From the IMG/VR virus record IMGVR_UViG_3300044640_003010, positions 1 to 39,258 of that record: a stretch of 39,258 bases of DNA. One strand, given 5' to 3'. Each line of letters begins with the position of its first letter. Position 1 is the stretch's first letter. The notes below the pieces were generated by a model. That model saw nothing but the letters and a program-made list of their open reading frames with translations. It made no database searches and was not told the origin of the DNA. Of this stretch, positions 18,707-26,756 are shown piece after piece. This DNA is from a virus. The translations under genes and the position numbers were made by a program.

Positions 18707-19504
18707 ATGGACGCGCGTGTATATTCGCCTTCACACCCTTCACACCTTCACACCTTCAATGAAATAAAAGAAAAAAGGTGTGAAGGTGGGTGTGAACAGG
18801 GTGTGAAGCTGACGGATAGGGTGGGAAGCATTCAATCCGGCGGCGCCTGGGTCACCGGGGATGGTATGGCGCGTCGGGTGGTGGAAGTGGCGCATGCCCG
18901 TGCGATGGCCGAAGAAGCCCGGGCGCTGGCGGCTCAGTGCCGTCCAGACCCCGCGTTCAGGCTTCCGGTGGGTTATGACCCTGAAGCGGCTGTGCGGGCT
19001 GCTGAGGGGCTGGCGCGGCGGGTGGTGCATCAGCGGGTGGTGCGGGCGGATAAGCTGGCTGGGCTGCGGGATGCGGGCAAGATCACGCCTATCGAGTTTC
19101 GCGCGGGTCAGGAAATCAGGCTGGTGGTGGAATACCTGGATGGCGGGCGCGTGCCGATGGTGCGCAGCCAGTTTGCTGAGCGCTTGGCCAGCGGCTCGGA
19201 CGGCACCGGGGAACTGATGGGGATCGAGGAAGCGGAACGTGAGCGCTTCGGCCCCTGGCGCGCCTGGGCGCGGCGCTTGCCGGCGCGGCGGCTTCCTTGG
19301 CGGTCAGATGAAACCATTGAAGACTTGACGCGCCTGGTGGTGGTGAAGGGGCGCGGCTTGCGGCAAGTGGCCGATGCGCTGCGGATTGACCAGCGCAACG
19401 CCTTGGCTCGGCTACGGCAAAGCCTGGGCTGGTATGTGGAAAGGGCTGGCTGGGCAGGCGGTGAAAATACCCGCTTGACATCCCACCACGTTTCGATGCT
19501 ATGA
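18707..19504 (+). CDS. Unknown protein with iterons in its 5' end (265 aa)
   Basis: ATG 18707 has AGGAGA nine bases upstream. The first 35 codons are made of the second iteron cluster and give an odd, His/Ser/Lys-rich sequence (SPSHPSHLHTFNEIKEKRCEGGCEQGVK); a shorter start at MARRVVEVAHARAM (near 18865) would avoid it. The rest is helical and basic: VVRADKLAGLRDAGKITPIEFRAGQEIRLVVEYLDGG, then a C-terminal HTH-like segment (TRLVVVKGRGLRQVADALRIDQRNALARLRQSLGWYVERAGW). It may bind DNA, possibly the clusters it spans. I do not recognise the family. Confidence 0.7.
   Translation: MDARVYSPSHPSHLHTFNEIKEKRCEGGCEQGVKLTDRVGSIQSGGAWVTGDGMARRVVEVAHARAMAEEARALAAQCRPDPAFRLPVGYDPEAAVRAAEGLARRVVHQRVVRADKLAGLRDAGKITPIEFRAGQEIRLVVEYLDGGRVPMVRSQFAERLASGSDGTGELMGIEEAERERFGPWRAWARRLPARRLPWRSDETIEDLTRLVVVKGRGLRQVADALRIDQRNALARLRQSLGWYVERAGWAGGENTRLTSHHVSML
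18730..18807. repeat. Iteron cluster 2: 3 forward and 3 inverted copies of TTCACACC
   Basis: Forward copies at 18730, 18739 and 18747; reverse GGTGTGAA at 18777, 18789 and 18800. The same 3+3 facing layout as cluster 1, with an A-rich centre (GAAATAAAAGAAAAAA), all within the coding 5' end of the gene at 18707. Confidence 0.8.
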
Positions 19505-19774
19505 ATACCTATCGCTCAGAAGTGCGCCCGGCGCCTTCAAGCTTTCAGAAAATCCTTCTATCACTTTGGCACGCCGCTTGCGCATCGCGTTGGCATGGCG
19601 CTTGCGTTGTGGATAACCTTGGGTCCTCCCGGGCGGATTTGTATGCGGGCGGCTTTGCGCGCTCGGGTTTTCTAGTCTGGAAATTGGAAAAAAGGGTTCA
19701 TTTTGGTTCACAGAACCGCCCTGAAGTTCACCGCAAGCGAATGATTTTCTCCTGTTTTTCAGGAAAAACGCGAC
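19505..19774. other. Gap before terminase: 24-bp-period repeats and DnaA box
   Basis: This 270-bp stretch before the small terminase gene has no convincing gene. TTGGCACGCCGCTTGCG (19566-19582) and TTGGCATGGCGCTTGCG (19590-19606) are 15 of 17 identical with a 24-bp period. A perfect DnaA box (TTATCCACA on the minus strand, 19608-19616) follows at once. Further on, GTTCA occurs three times (about 19698-19734) and GGTTC-ACA-GAACC forms a short palindrome. In lambda the terminase-binding cosB sites lie beside the small terminase gene, so this is a reasonable place to look for the packaging site. A promoter for the late genes is also expected here but I cannot pick one with confidence. Confidence 0.5.
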
Positions 19775-20296
19775 ATGGCCGCTGAAGCGAAGCTGACGGT
19801 TGGCAGTAAGGCCCAATATGCCGATCATCGCGGATGTTCGAAGGCGTATGTTTCCAAGCTGATCCGCTTGGGCAAGCTTGCGGCGCCGGCGCTGATGGCG
19901 GATGGGCGCGTGAATTTCATTCTGGCTGATCAGATGATCGGCGCACCTGGTGCTGCTGATGCCGAATCGCTTTTCGCCGCGGCGGATGGCAGTGCGCCGA
20001 ATTATTCCGCTGAACGCGCCCGGCGCGAAGCGGCAGAAGCGGCCCTGGCTGAGATGCGCTTGCAAGAAAAGCAGCGCGAATTGGTGAAAACTGACGCGGT
20101 TTCCCAAGCCGCCACAAGTGTTTTTGGACGGGCCATGGCGCGGTTTTCCGAAGCCTGGCCGGAATTGGCTGTAGCCTTGGCCGCAATGACTGACCCAGCC
20201 GCCATTGCGGACCGCCTGGCTGATGAACAGCGCCGGATTATGGCCGGCCTACACAAGGAATTCATGGAGGATGCCGCCCGCCGTTCAGCCGCGTGA
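19775..20296 (+). CDS. terS: Small terminase subunit, Nu1-like (173 aa)
   Basis: The N-terminus (VGSKAQYADHRGCSKAYVSKLIRLGKLAAPALMADGRVNFILADQMIG) is a winged HTH, as in lambda Nu1, with a wing that leads into a helical, Ala/Glu-rich assembly region (ERARREAAEAALAEMRLQEKQRELVKTDAV). It recognises the packaging site and loads the large subunit. It directly precedes the GpA-type large terminase and overlaps it by 26 bases. AGGA lies nine bases before ATG 19775. Confidence 0.82.
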   Translation: MAAEAKLTVGSKAQYADHRGCSKAYVSKLIRLGKLAAPALMADGRVNFILADQMIGAPGAADAESLFAAADGSAPNYSAERARREAAEAALAEMRLQEKQRELVKTDAVSQAATSVFGRAMARFSEAWPELAVALAAMTDPAAIADRLADEQRRIMAGLHKEFMEDAARRSAA

Positions 20297-22313
20297 TGTG
20301 GAAGCGCTGCTGCTGGAAGCGGTAGCCGCTGCCTGTCGCGTCGCGCCCCCGCGCAACGTCGCCGAATGGGCCGAAGCGGAGCGCATTGTCGCCGCCGAAT
20401 CGGGAAGCCCCTGGCCCGGCAAGTGGCGCACGGATCGCGTGCCCTATCTGCGGGAGATCATGGAGGTTATGACGCTGAGCCACCCGGCCAGGCGCGTCAC
20501 CTTCCTGAAATCGGCGCAGATCGGCGGTTCTGAGGCGGCGCTGAACATGATCGGCCAGGTGATGGCGGAAACGCCCGCGCCGGTGCTGGTGATGCTGCCC
20601 AGCATTGACATGATGCGCGGCTATAACCGCCTGAAGCTGGACCCGATGATTACGGCCAGCCCGGCATTATCGGCCCGCGTGGAAGAAGTAACCGCCCGAT
20701 CTGGTGAAGAAAGTACCGCCACCTTCAAGCGTTTCCCAGGCGGTTATCTGCAATTGCTGACAGCCAATTCATCGGCCAATCTGCAGATGCGTTCCGCCCG
20801 CGTGTTGCTGTGCGAAGAAGTCTCAGACTACCCGCTCGATGCCGATGGCCGCGGTGATCCGGTCAAACAGCTTGAAGCCCGCGCCATTATCTATGCGGGC
20901 CGCGAGAAAATCTGCAAAGTCTCGACGCCGGCGGAAGAAGGTTCATGCCGCGTGACGGCGGCTTATGAGCAAAGCAGCCAGGGCCAGTTTTTCGTGCCCT
21001 GCCCGCATTGTGACCATCGGCAAACGCTGGAATGGGAAAACCTGCGCTGGCCAAAGGGCCAACCGCAGCGCGCATTGTACCATTGCAGCGAATGCGGCAC
21101 CGGCATTGAACCATCCGCCCGCCCGGCCATGCTGGCGGCAGGCGAATGGGTGCATGCAAAGCCGGAACTGATTACGGAACATGCGGGCTATCAGATCAAT
21201 GCGCTGTATTCGCCAACGCTCACCTGGGGCGATCTGGCGGCCGAATTCGATGAAGTAAAGGATGATCCCGAAGGCCTGAAGACCTTCACCCAGCAGAAGC
21301 TAGGCCGGGCCTGGCGCATCGCGGGTGAGGCGCCGGAATGGCAGCGGCTTTATGACCGCCGCGAAACCTGGGCGCCTGGCACCCTGCCGGCGGGCTGCCT
21401 GAAGCTGACCGCCGGGGTGGATGTGCAGCGTAGCCCGGGCCGCGTTGAAGTGTTCGTGTGGGGATGGGGCCGCAATCGGCAAAGCTGGCTGGTGGATCAT
21501 CATGTGGTGATCGGCAGCCCCTTTGCTTGGCGCACTTGGGAACAGGTGGCGGCGGTGCTGGAAACCATCTACCAACATGCCAGCGGTGGCGCCCTGCCCA
21601 TCAGCCTATCTGCGGTGGATTCCGGTGACGGCACCACCACGGCTGAGGTCTATGCCTTCGTGCGCAAGGTCGGCCAGCGCAAGGTGATTGCGGTAAAAGG
21701 CCGCGATGCGCAGCCGCAGGCCATCGCGCCAGGCGGTAAGGTGGATGTGAAGCGTTCCGGCAAGCGTGTGGGCCAGTTGAAGCCCTGGCTGGTCGGTTCC
21801 AGCTACCTGAAAGGTGAATTTTACGGCCAGCTTCGGCTTGAAAAGCCCACGGCGGAAAGCGGCGCAGCCTATCCGGCGGGCTATGTGTTCCTGCCGGAAC
21901 ATTTGGCCGGTGAGGAAATTTGCCGCCAATTGGTTTCGGAAGAAATCCGGCGCCACAAGGTACGAACCGGAGTTTTTCGCCAGGAATGGGTGAAAACCCG
22001 CGAAAGGAATGAAGCGCTAGATGGCCGCGTTTATGCCCGCGCCGCCGCCGCCTTGCTGGGCGTTGACCGCTGGCAGGATGCGGATTGGGAACGCGCCGCG
22101 CGCGAATTGAAACAGTATCAGGCTAGCCGCCGCGCATTGCAGCCAGCGCTAGATATTGAAGAACAGGCCGAAGATTTCCCGGTGCCCGCGCCCGATCAGC
22201 CGGAAGATGCGCCGGCTGAAGATGCACCGATCATGAAAATGCCGCCGCCCGCAAAACCCGGGCGCAGTCGCTTCTGGAAACAGTCCCGCGCAGGCTTCGC
22301 CGCGCGCTTCTAA
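20271..22313 (+). CDS. terL: Large terminase subunit, GpA family (680 aa)
   Basis: Packages DNA using an ATPase and a nuclease domain. ATG 20271 (MPPAVQPRDVEALL) is preferred over 20205, which lies deep in terS. ATPase: Walker A-like FLKSAQIGGSEAALN (K80), Walker B VLLCEEVSD (about 178-186). Two CxxC pairs (C244-PH-C247, C272-SE-C275) make a zinc ribbon as in lambda gpA. The nuclease part starts near GVDVQRSPGRVEVFVWGWG (about 380-400), with further acidic residues in VDSGDG. Pro/Ala-rich tail. GpA-type terminases usually cut at a cos site. Confidence 0.93.
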   Translation: MPPAVQPRDVEALLLEAVAAACRVAPPRNVAEWAEAERIVAAESGSPWPGKWRTDRVPYLREIMEVMTLSHPARRVTFLKSAQIGGSEAALNMIGQVMAETPAPVLVMLPSIDMMRGYNRLKLDPMITASPALSARVEEVTARSGEESTATFKRFPGGYLQLLTANSSANLQMRSARVLLCEEVSDYPLDADGRGDPVKQLEARAIIYAGREKICKVSTPAEEGSCRVTAAYEQSSQGQFFVPCPHCDHRQTLEWENLRWPKGQPQRALYHCSECGTGIEPSARPAMLAAGEWVHAKPELITEHAGYQINALYSPTLTWGDLAAEFDEVKDDPEGLKTFTQQKLGRAWRIAGEAPEWQRLYDRRETWAPGTLPAGCLKLTAGVDVQRSPGRVEVFVWGWGRNRQSWLVDHHVVIGSPFAWRTWEQVAAVLETIYQHASGGALPISLSAVDSGDGTTTAEVYAFVRKVGQRKVIAVKGRDAQPQAIAPGGKVDVKRSGKRVGQLKPWLVGSSYLKGEFYGQLRLEKPTAESGAAYPAGYVFLPEHLAGEEICRQLVSEEIRRHKVRTGVFRQEWVKTRERNEALDGRVYARAAAALLGVDRWQDADWERAARELKQYQASRRALQPALDIEEQAEDFPVPAPDQPEDAPAEDAPIMKMPPPAKPGRSRFWKQSRAGFAARF

Positions 22314-22323
22314 GGAAACCCGT

Positions 22324-22890
22324 ATGGCAACGCTGGATGCTCCGCCGCTCCGCGCGACGGCGGGCGATACATGGTCTTGGCGCTGGGCAAGCGCCGATTA
22401 CCCGGCAAGCGCGGGTTGGGCCAATGCGTGGCGCCTGGTGGGGACCGGTGTTGCGCTTTCGGTCAGTGCTGTTGCGGAAAATGATGGGTTTGTTGCCACG
22501 GCTTCGGCGGTGGATACTGCAGCGCTTACCATCGGGGCGCGCGGCGTTCCGGTGACGTTGATCGGCTGGGTAAGCAAAGCCGGTGAACGCTTCCAGGTCT
22601 ATAGCGGCGGGCTGTTCATCCTGCCCAACCCGGCCACCATCACGGGTGACCTGCGCGGGCATGCCACGCGCACCCTGGCCGCGATTGAAGCCATGCTTGA
22701 AGGCAGCGCCAGTAAGGATCAGCGCAGCATCAAGATTGGTGACCGGGAAATCGCCCGCATCCCGATCCCTGAATTGCTGAGCCTGAAGGATTACTACGCG
22801 GGCGAGGCGCGGCGCGAAGCGGAAGCCGCCGCGCTGGCTTCTGGCCGCCCGCGCCGCCGGATTGTGCTGACACGCATGGGAAGGGCCTGA
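22324..22890 (+). CDS. gpW-like head-tail joining protein (188 aa)
   Basis: The C-terminal part (RSIKIGDREIARIPIPELLSLKDYYAGEARREAEAAALASGRPRRRIVLTRMGRA) carries the gpW pattern: a strand with R/K-x-I, then L-x-x-L-K/R-x-Y-x-x-E and R-R-x-x. The gene also stands where W does in lambda, between large terminase and portal. Lambda gpW is about 68 residues; here an extra N-terminal beta-type domain of about 120 residues (MATLDAPPLRATAGDTWSWRWASADY...) is fused. The joined domain could be a decoration or packaging-related piece. AAGGAAA precedes ATG 22324. Confidence 0.75.
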   Translation: MATLDAPPLRATAGDTWSWRWASADYPASAGWANAWRLVGTGVALSVSAVAENDGFVATASAVDTAALTIGARGVPVTLIGWVSKAGERFQVYSGGLFILPNPATITGDLRGHATRTLAAIEAMLEGSASKDQRSIKIGDREIARIPIPELLSLKDYYAGEARREAEAAALASGRPRRRIVLTRMGRA

Positions 22891-22891
22891 C

Positions 22892-24412
22892 ATGGCGCTG
22901 CTGGATTTCCTCCGCCGCCGCAAAAGCGCCGCGCCCATCCTGCGCAGCCCGGGCGCCCAGGCGGCCTGGTCGCCGATCGGGCCAAAGCAGCGCGCGCAAA
23001 GTGGTTGGATGGCAGCCCAGCCTTCGCGCCTTTTGGCGGATTTGCCGGGCGGGCATGGCTTCGCGCCGAATCGCGATATTCGCTGGCAGTTGGATACGTT
23101 GCGCAACCGTTCGCGCTGGCTGGCGCAGAATGAAGGCTATACGGCCGGTTTTCTGAAAAGCCTGCGCCGCAACGTGGTAGGGCCCAAGGGCTTCACGCTG
23201 CAAATGCAGGTGATGAATGATCGCGGCACCGGCAAGGATGAAAATGCAAATCAGCGTATTGAATCGGCGTTCTATCAGTGGGGGCGGCGCGGGGTTTGTG
23301 ACGTAACAGGCCGGCATTCCTGGCTGGATATGTGCGGCCTAGTGGTGCTGGGCGTGGCGCGGGATGGTGAAGCCCTGATCCGCCTGCACAAGGGCGGCAA
23401 TCCATTTGGGTTCCAGCTTGAAATGCTGGACCCATCGCAGCTTGAAACCGATGTGAATGGCCGCCCGGAAGGCACCGCCAGCGGCAATGTGGTGCGCGCC
23501 GGGGTGGAACTTACGCCTTTCAACCGCCCCGCCGCGTATTGGATGCGCGCCCATGTGCCGAATGATGATCCTGCCGCGCTGAATGCCCCGCTGCGCAAGC
23601 GTGTGCGCATCCCGGCAGAAGAAATGCTGCATTTGTTCCTGCCCGAATGGCCGCAACAGATCCGTGGTGTGCCCTGGATCGCTAACGGCATTCGCGCCTT
23701 GGCCATGCTGGATGGCTATGGCGAAGCGGAATTGACTGCCGCGCGCGTGGCCGCCGCCAAGATGGGTTTCTACCGCATGGATGCGGATGCGGAACCTGAT
23801 GGCGAATTGGCCGATGATGGCGCGCTGGTGCAGGAAGCTTCCGCCGGCACGTTTGAATTGCTGCCCAAGGGTGTGGATTTTCAGCAGTTTGACCCGCAGC
23901 ACCCCACTACCGCTTTCAAGGAATTTGTTTCCGCCATGCTGCGTCCCGTCGCGGCTGGTGCGGGCGTTTCCTATAACGCTTTCGCCAATGACGCTGAGGG
24001 GATGAATTACAGCGCCCTGCGCGCCACGGAATTGGAAGATCGCGACGAATTCCGCACGCTGCAGCACTGGATGATTTCAGGCCTCTGTGAGCCCGTATTC
24101 ACCGCCTGGCTGCGCGAAGCACTGATCACTGGCGCGCTGGGCCTGCCGGCAGGCAAGATGTGGAAGTTTGACGCGCCAAATTTCGTGCCGCGCGGCTGGC
24201 AATGGGTGGACCCGCTGAAAGAAGTGGCGGCGGTGGAAAAAGCTGTGGCGCTGGGCATCAGCAGCCGCACGGCCACGGTGGCAGCGCAGGGCGGTGATTT
24301 TGCTGAAACCATCGCTGAGCTGAAGGCCGAAAAAGCCCTGATGGGTGACCTGATACCGCCCGCCGCCGCGCCTGCCGCGCCGGTGGAACCCGACGCAGAC
24401 GACGAGGATTGA
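22892..24412 (+). CDS. Phage portal protein, lambda family (506 aa)
   Basis: Twelve copies form the ring at one vertex that terminase docks to and DNA passes through. The N-terminal part (RDIRWQLDTLRNRSRWLAQNEGYTAGFLKSLRRNVVGPKGFTLQMQV) and the central QLETDVNGRPEGTASGNVVRAGVELTPFNRPAAYWM...RIPAEEMLHLFLPEWPQQIRGVPWIANGI are typical of lambda-type portals. SYNAFANDAEGMNYSALRA near residue 360 follows the expected pattern. Length is normal (lambda B is 533). It lies directly after the gpW-like gene. Confidence 0.93.
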   Translation: MALLDFLRRRKSAAPILRSPGAQAAWSPIGPKQRAQSGWMAAQPSRLLADLPGGHGFAPNRDIRWQLDTLRNRSRWLAQNEGYTAGFLKSLRRNVVGPKGFTLQMQVMNDRGTGKDENANQRIESAFYQWGRRGVCDVTGRHSWLDMCGLVVLGVARDGEALIRLHKGGNPFGFQLEMLDPSQLETDVNGRPEGTASGNVVRAGVELTPFNRPAAYWMRAHVPNDDPAALNAPLRKRVRIPAEEMLHLFLPEWPQQIRGVPWIANGIRALAMLDGYGEAELTAARVAAAKMGFYRMDADAEPDGELADDGALVQEASAGTFELLPKGVDFQQFDPQHPTTAFKEFVSAMLRPVAAGAGVSYNAFANDAEGMNYSALRATELEDRDEFRTLQHWMISGLCEPVFTAWLREALITGALGLPAGKMWKFDAPNFVPRGWQWVDPLKEVAAVEKAVALGISSRTATVAAQGGDFAETIAELKAEKALMGDLIPPAAAPAAPVEPDADDED

Positions 24413-24415
24413 ACC

Positions 24416-26203
24416 ATGGCCTTACCGAAGAATTTTGACCGCCGCGGATTCCGCACGGTGGCGCTGGAACGCGCCAGCCTGAATGAGGAAACGCGCAGCA
24501 TTGAATTGGCCTTTTCATCTGAAGCGCCGGTGGAGCGGTCTTGGGGAATTGAAATCCTGGGCCACAGCGAAGATGAAATGGACCGCGAATGGATTGGTGG
24601 CGGCACCGCGCCGCTGCTGTTGGATCACAACCCCCGCGAACAAGTGGGGGTGGTGGAAGGCGTCACCCTTGGCGAAGACCGGAAGGCCCGGGCTGTGGTG
24701 CGCTTCGGAAGAAGCGCACGCGCCGAAGAAGTGATGCGCGATGTGGCGGATGGCATCCGCACCAATGTGTCGGTTGGTTATGAATTGCTCGATATTCGCG
24801 AAGAACCCGCGAAGAAGGGCGAACCCCTAACCTACCGCGCGGTGCGCTGGCGTCCGCTGGAAGTGAGCCTGGTTTCCATCCCCGCCGACATGACTGTTGG
24901 CGTGGGGCGGGAAGCGCCGGCCTCTGTTTTACCTCAACCCAAAACACAGGAGAGCACCGGCATGGAACCGGAAGTGAAAGAAGCGCCCGCCGCGCGGGCG
25001 ATTGATGATGGCGCTGAAGCGCGCCGCCAGAAGGAAATCATGGATCTGGCCACCCTGGCCAATGTCCGTGACATGGGCGTTGATGCCGTGCTGAAAGGCG
25101 ATACGGTGGAACTGTTCCGCGGCAAGGTGCTGCTGGCCCGCCAGGGTGAAGCCAAACCGCTTGGCGTGGCGCCGGCGCAGTTGGACTTGACGCCCAAGGA
25201 AGTGGCGCGTTACAGCGTGTTCCGCGCCATGCGCGCAGCGGCGGAAAATGACTGGAAGGATGCCGGCCTGGAATTGGAAGCGCATCGTGAATTGTCCAAG
25301 CGCTTCGGCGCTGGCCAAGGCAAGCGTAGCTTCTATGTGCCGCTTGATGTCCAAAAGCGCGACCTGGTTGCGGCTACGCCTTCGGCTGGTGGCAATTTGG
25401 TGGCGACGGATAACATTTCCTTCATTGATATCCTGCGCGCGCGTTCGGTCGCCATGCGCATGGGCGCGATGCGCATGACTGGTCTGGTGGGCAATGTGAC
25501 GGTGCCGCGCCAGACCGGTGCGGCGACGGCGGCCTGGCTTGCCAATGAAGGCACGGGTGTTTCTGATACTGACCAGACCTTCAGCCAAATGGCGCTCAGC
25601 CCAAAGAACGTGGCAGCCTATACCGAACTCAGCCGTCAGCTGATGATGCAGTCTTCGCCTTCCGCTGAAATGATCGTGATGAACGATCTGGCGGCGGTGG
25701 TGGCGCTGGCGGTGGATAGCGCCGCGATCCAGGGCACGGGCCTGACCGGCCAGCCGACCGGCATTATCAGCACGTCTGGCATCGGTTCCGTCACTGGTAC
25801 CACGCTGGCCTATTCCGGCATTCTGGAATTCCAGACGGATGTGATGGCGGCCAATGCGCTGATCAATCCGGCAACTTCCGGTTACGTGGCCACCCCGGCG
25901 GTGGCGGCGCTATTGGCAACGCGGCAGCGCTTCGCCAGCACGGATACGCCGCTTTGGGAAGGCGGGCTGATGGATGGCCGCGTGGCGGGTTTCACCGCCA
26001 TGTCTTCCACCCAAATGCCGGCCAGCCGCTTGCTGTTCGGTGATTTCAGCCAGTTGGTCATTGCCGAATGGGGCGCGCTGGAATTGGATGTGAACCCCTA
26101 CGCCAATTTCCCGGCCGGGATCACGGGCGTGCGGGCCTTCTACACGGTTGATGTTGGTGTGCGCTACGCCGCCAGCTTCGCCTACAGCACGGCCATCACC
26201 TGA
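24416..26203 (+). CDS. Prohead protease fused to major capsid protein (595 aa)
   Basis: Residues 1-160 are the HK97-type prohead protease: catalytic His in LLLDHNPREQVG (H71) and Ser in RTNVSVGYELL (S119). A charged delta/scaffold-like region (about 170-300) follows, then an HK97-fold capsid part from about 300 (KRSFYVPLDVQKRDLVAATPSAGGNLVATDN...FSQMALSPKNVAAYTELSRQLMMQSS...IQGTGLTGQPTGI). The fusion means one ORF supplies protease, scaffold and shell, and self-cleavage must free the capsid subunit. Such fusions are known in proteobacterial phages. Confidence 0.92.
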   Translation: MALPKNFDRRGFRTVALERASLNEETRSIELAFSSEAPVERSWGIEILGHSEDEMDREWIGGGTAPLLLDHNPREQVGVVEGVTLGEDRKARAVVRFGRSARAEEVMRDVADGIRTNVSVGYELLDIREEPAKKGEPLTYRAVRWRPLEVSLVSIPADMTVGVGREAPASVLPQPKTQESTGMEPEVKEAPAARAIDDGAEARRQKEIMDLATLANVRDMGVDAVLKGDTVELFRGKVLLARQGEAKPLGVAPAQLDLTPKEVARYSVFRAMRAAAENDWKDAGLELEAHRELSKRFGAGQGKRSFYVPLDVQKRDLVAATPSAGGNLVATDNISFIDILRARSVAMRMGAMRMTGLVGNVTVPRQTGAATAAWLANEGTGVSDTDQTFSQMALSPKNVAAYTELSRQLMMQSSPSAEMIVMNDLAAVVALAVDSAAIQGTGLTGQPTGIISTSGIGSVTGTTLAYSGILEFQTDVMAANALINPATSGYVATPAVAALLATRQRFASTDTPLWEGGLMDGRVAGFTAMSSTQMPASRLLFGDFSQLVIAEWGALELDVNPYANFPAGITGVRAFYTVDVGVRYAASFAYSTAIT

Positions 26204-26436
26204 TGCCGCGCGTGAAAGACGCGCCGGCGCTGGTGGCGGGGGCAGAAGCCCCCGCCGCCGATGCCCCGGTGCAAGACAACGGCATGCGGCTGCGCGTGCT
26301 TCGCCAGTTCCTTATCGCGGGCGAAGTGCAGGAAGTGGGCAGCATTCTTGTGCTGCCCCGCCCCTTGGCGCGCGAATTGATCGGCGCTGCCAAGGCCGAA
26401 GCCGCGCCGGAAGACGCGGCGGATGACGCCGCGTGA
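26203..26436 (+). CDS. Small acidic head-region protein, lambda FI position (77 aa)
   Basis: ATG 26203 overlaps the capsid stop. Ala/Pro/Glu/Asp-rich ends (VAGAEAPAADAPVQDNG and AEAAPEDAADDAA) flank a short ordered part (MRLRVLRQFLIAGEVQEVGSILVLPRPLARELIGAAKA). It stands where FI is in lambda, between capsid and FII. FI-type proteins help packaging but vary in sequence, so the role is positional inference only. Confidence 0.65.
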   Translation: MPRVKDAPALVAGAEAPAADAPVQDNGMRLRVLRQFLIAGEVQEVGSILVLPRPLARELIGAAKAEAAPEDAADDAA

Positions 26437-26756
26437 CTGTATGGGATGACGCTTTCCGCACGATCCTGAATGATGATGATCTGGCGGAAAGCGCCACCTA
26501 TTACGCCGGCGGCGCCGGGCCCGGCCAGGCGCTGCGCGTAATCCGTTCCGCCCCCATCGCGCCAGCCTTTGGCCCGGCGGGCGGCATGGGCAGCCTGCAG
26601 CCCGCCTGTGTGGTGGATATGTTGGTTTCCGATGTGCCCACGCAGCCTTCACCCGGCGATCTGCTGTTGATGGGTGATGAGACCTTCCGCGTGGAATCAG
26701 CGGAACGTGACGATCTGCGCCTGGCCTGGCGCCTGATGCTGGCGGAAGAAGCCTGA
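26433..26756 (+). CDS. Head-tail connector, FII-like (107 aa)
   Basis: GTG 26433 overlaps the previous stop (GTGA). MTVWDDAFRTILNDDDLAESATYYAGGAGPGQALRVIRS opens like FII-type head completion proteins (a D-x-x-F-x-x-x-F/L start and then beta-rich VVDMLVSDVPTQPSPGDLLLMGDETFRVESAERDD). The size is right (lambda FII is 117) and the place, after FI and before the tail terminator, also fits. It would attach to the filled head to make the docking surface for the tail. Confidence 0.75.
   Translation: MTVWDDAFRTILNDDDLAESATYYAGGAGPGQALRVIRSAPIAPAFGPAGGMGSLQPACVVDMLVSDVPTQPSPGDLLLMGDETFRVESAERDDLRLAWRLMLAEEA

Noticed and set aside
19501-19785. 94-residue ORF on the plus strand before terS
   Set aside because: Lacks a ribosome site and a plausible protein pattern, and covers the repeats, the DnaA box and the likely terS leader. 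Probably chance.
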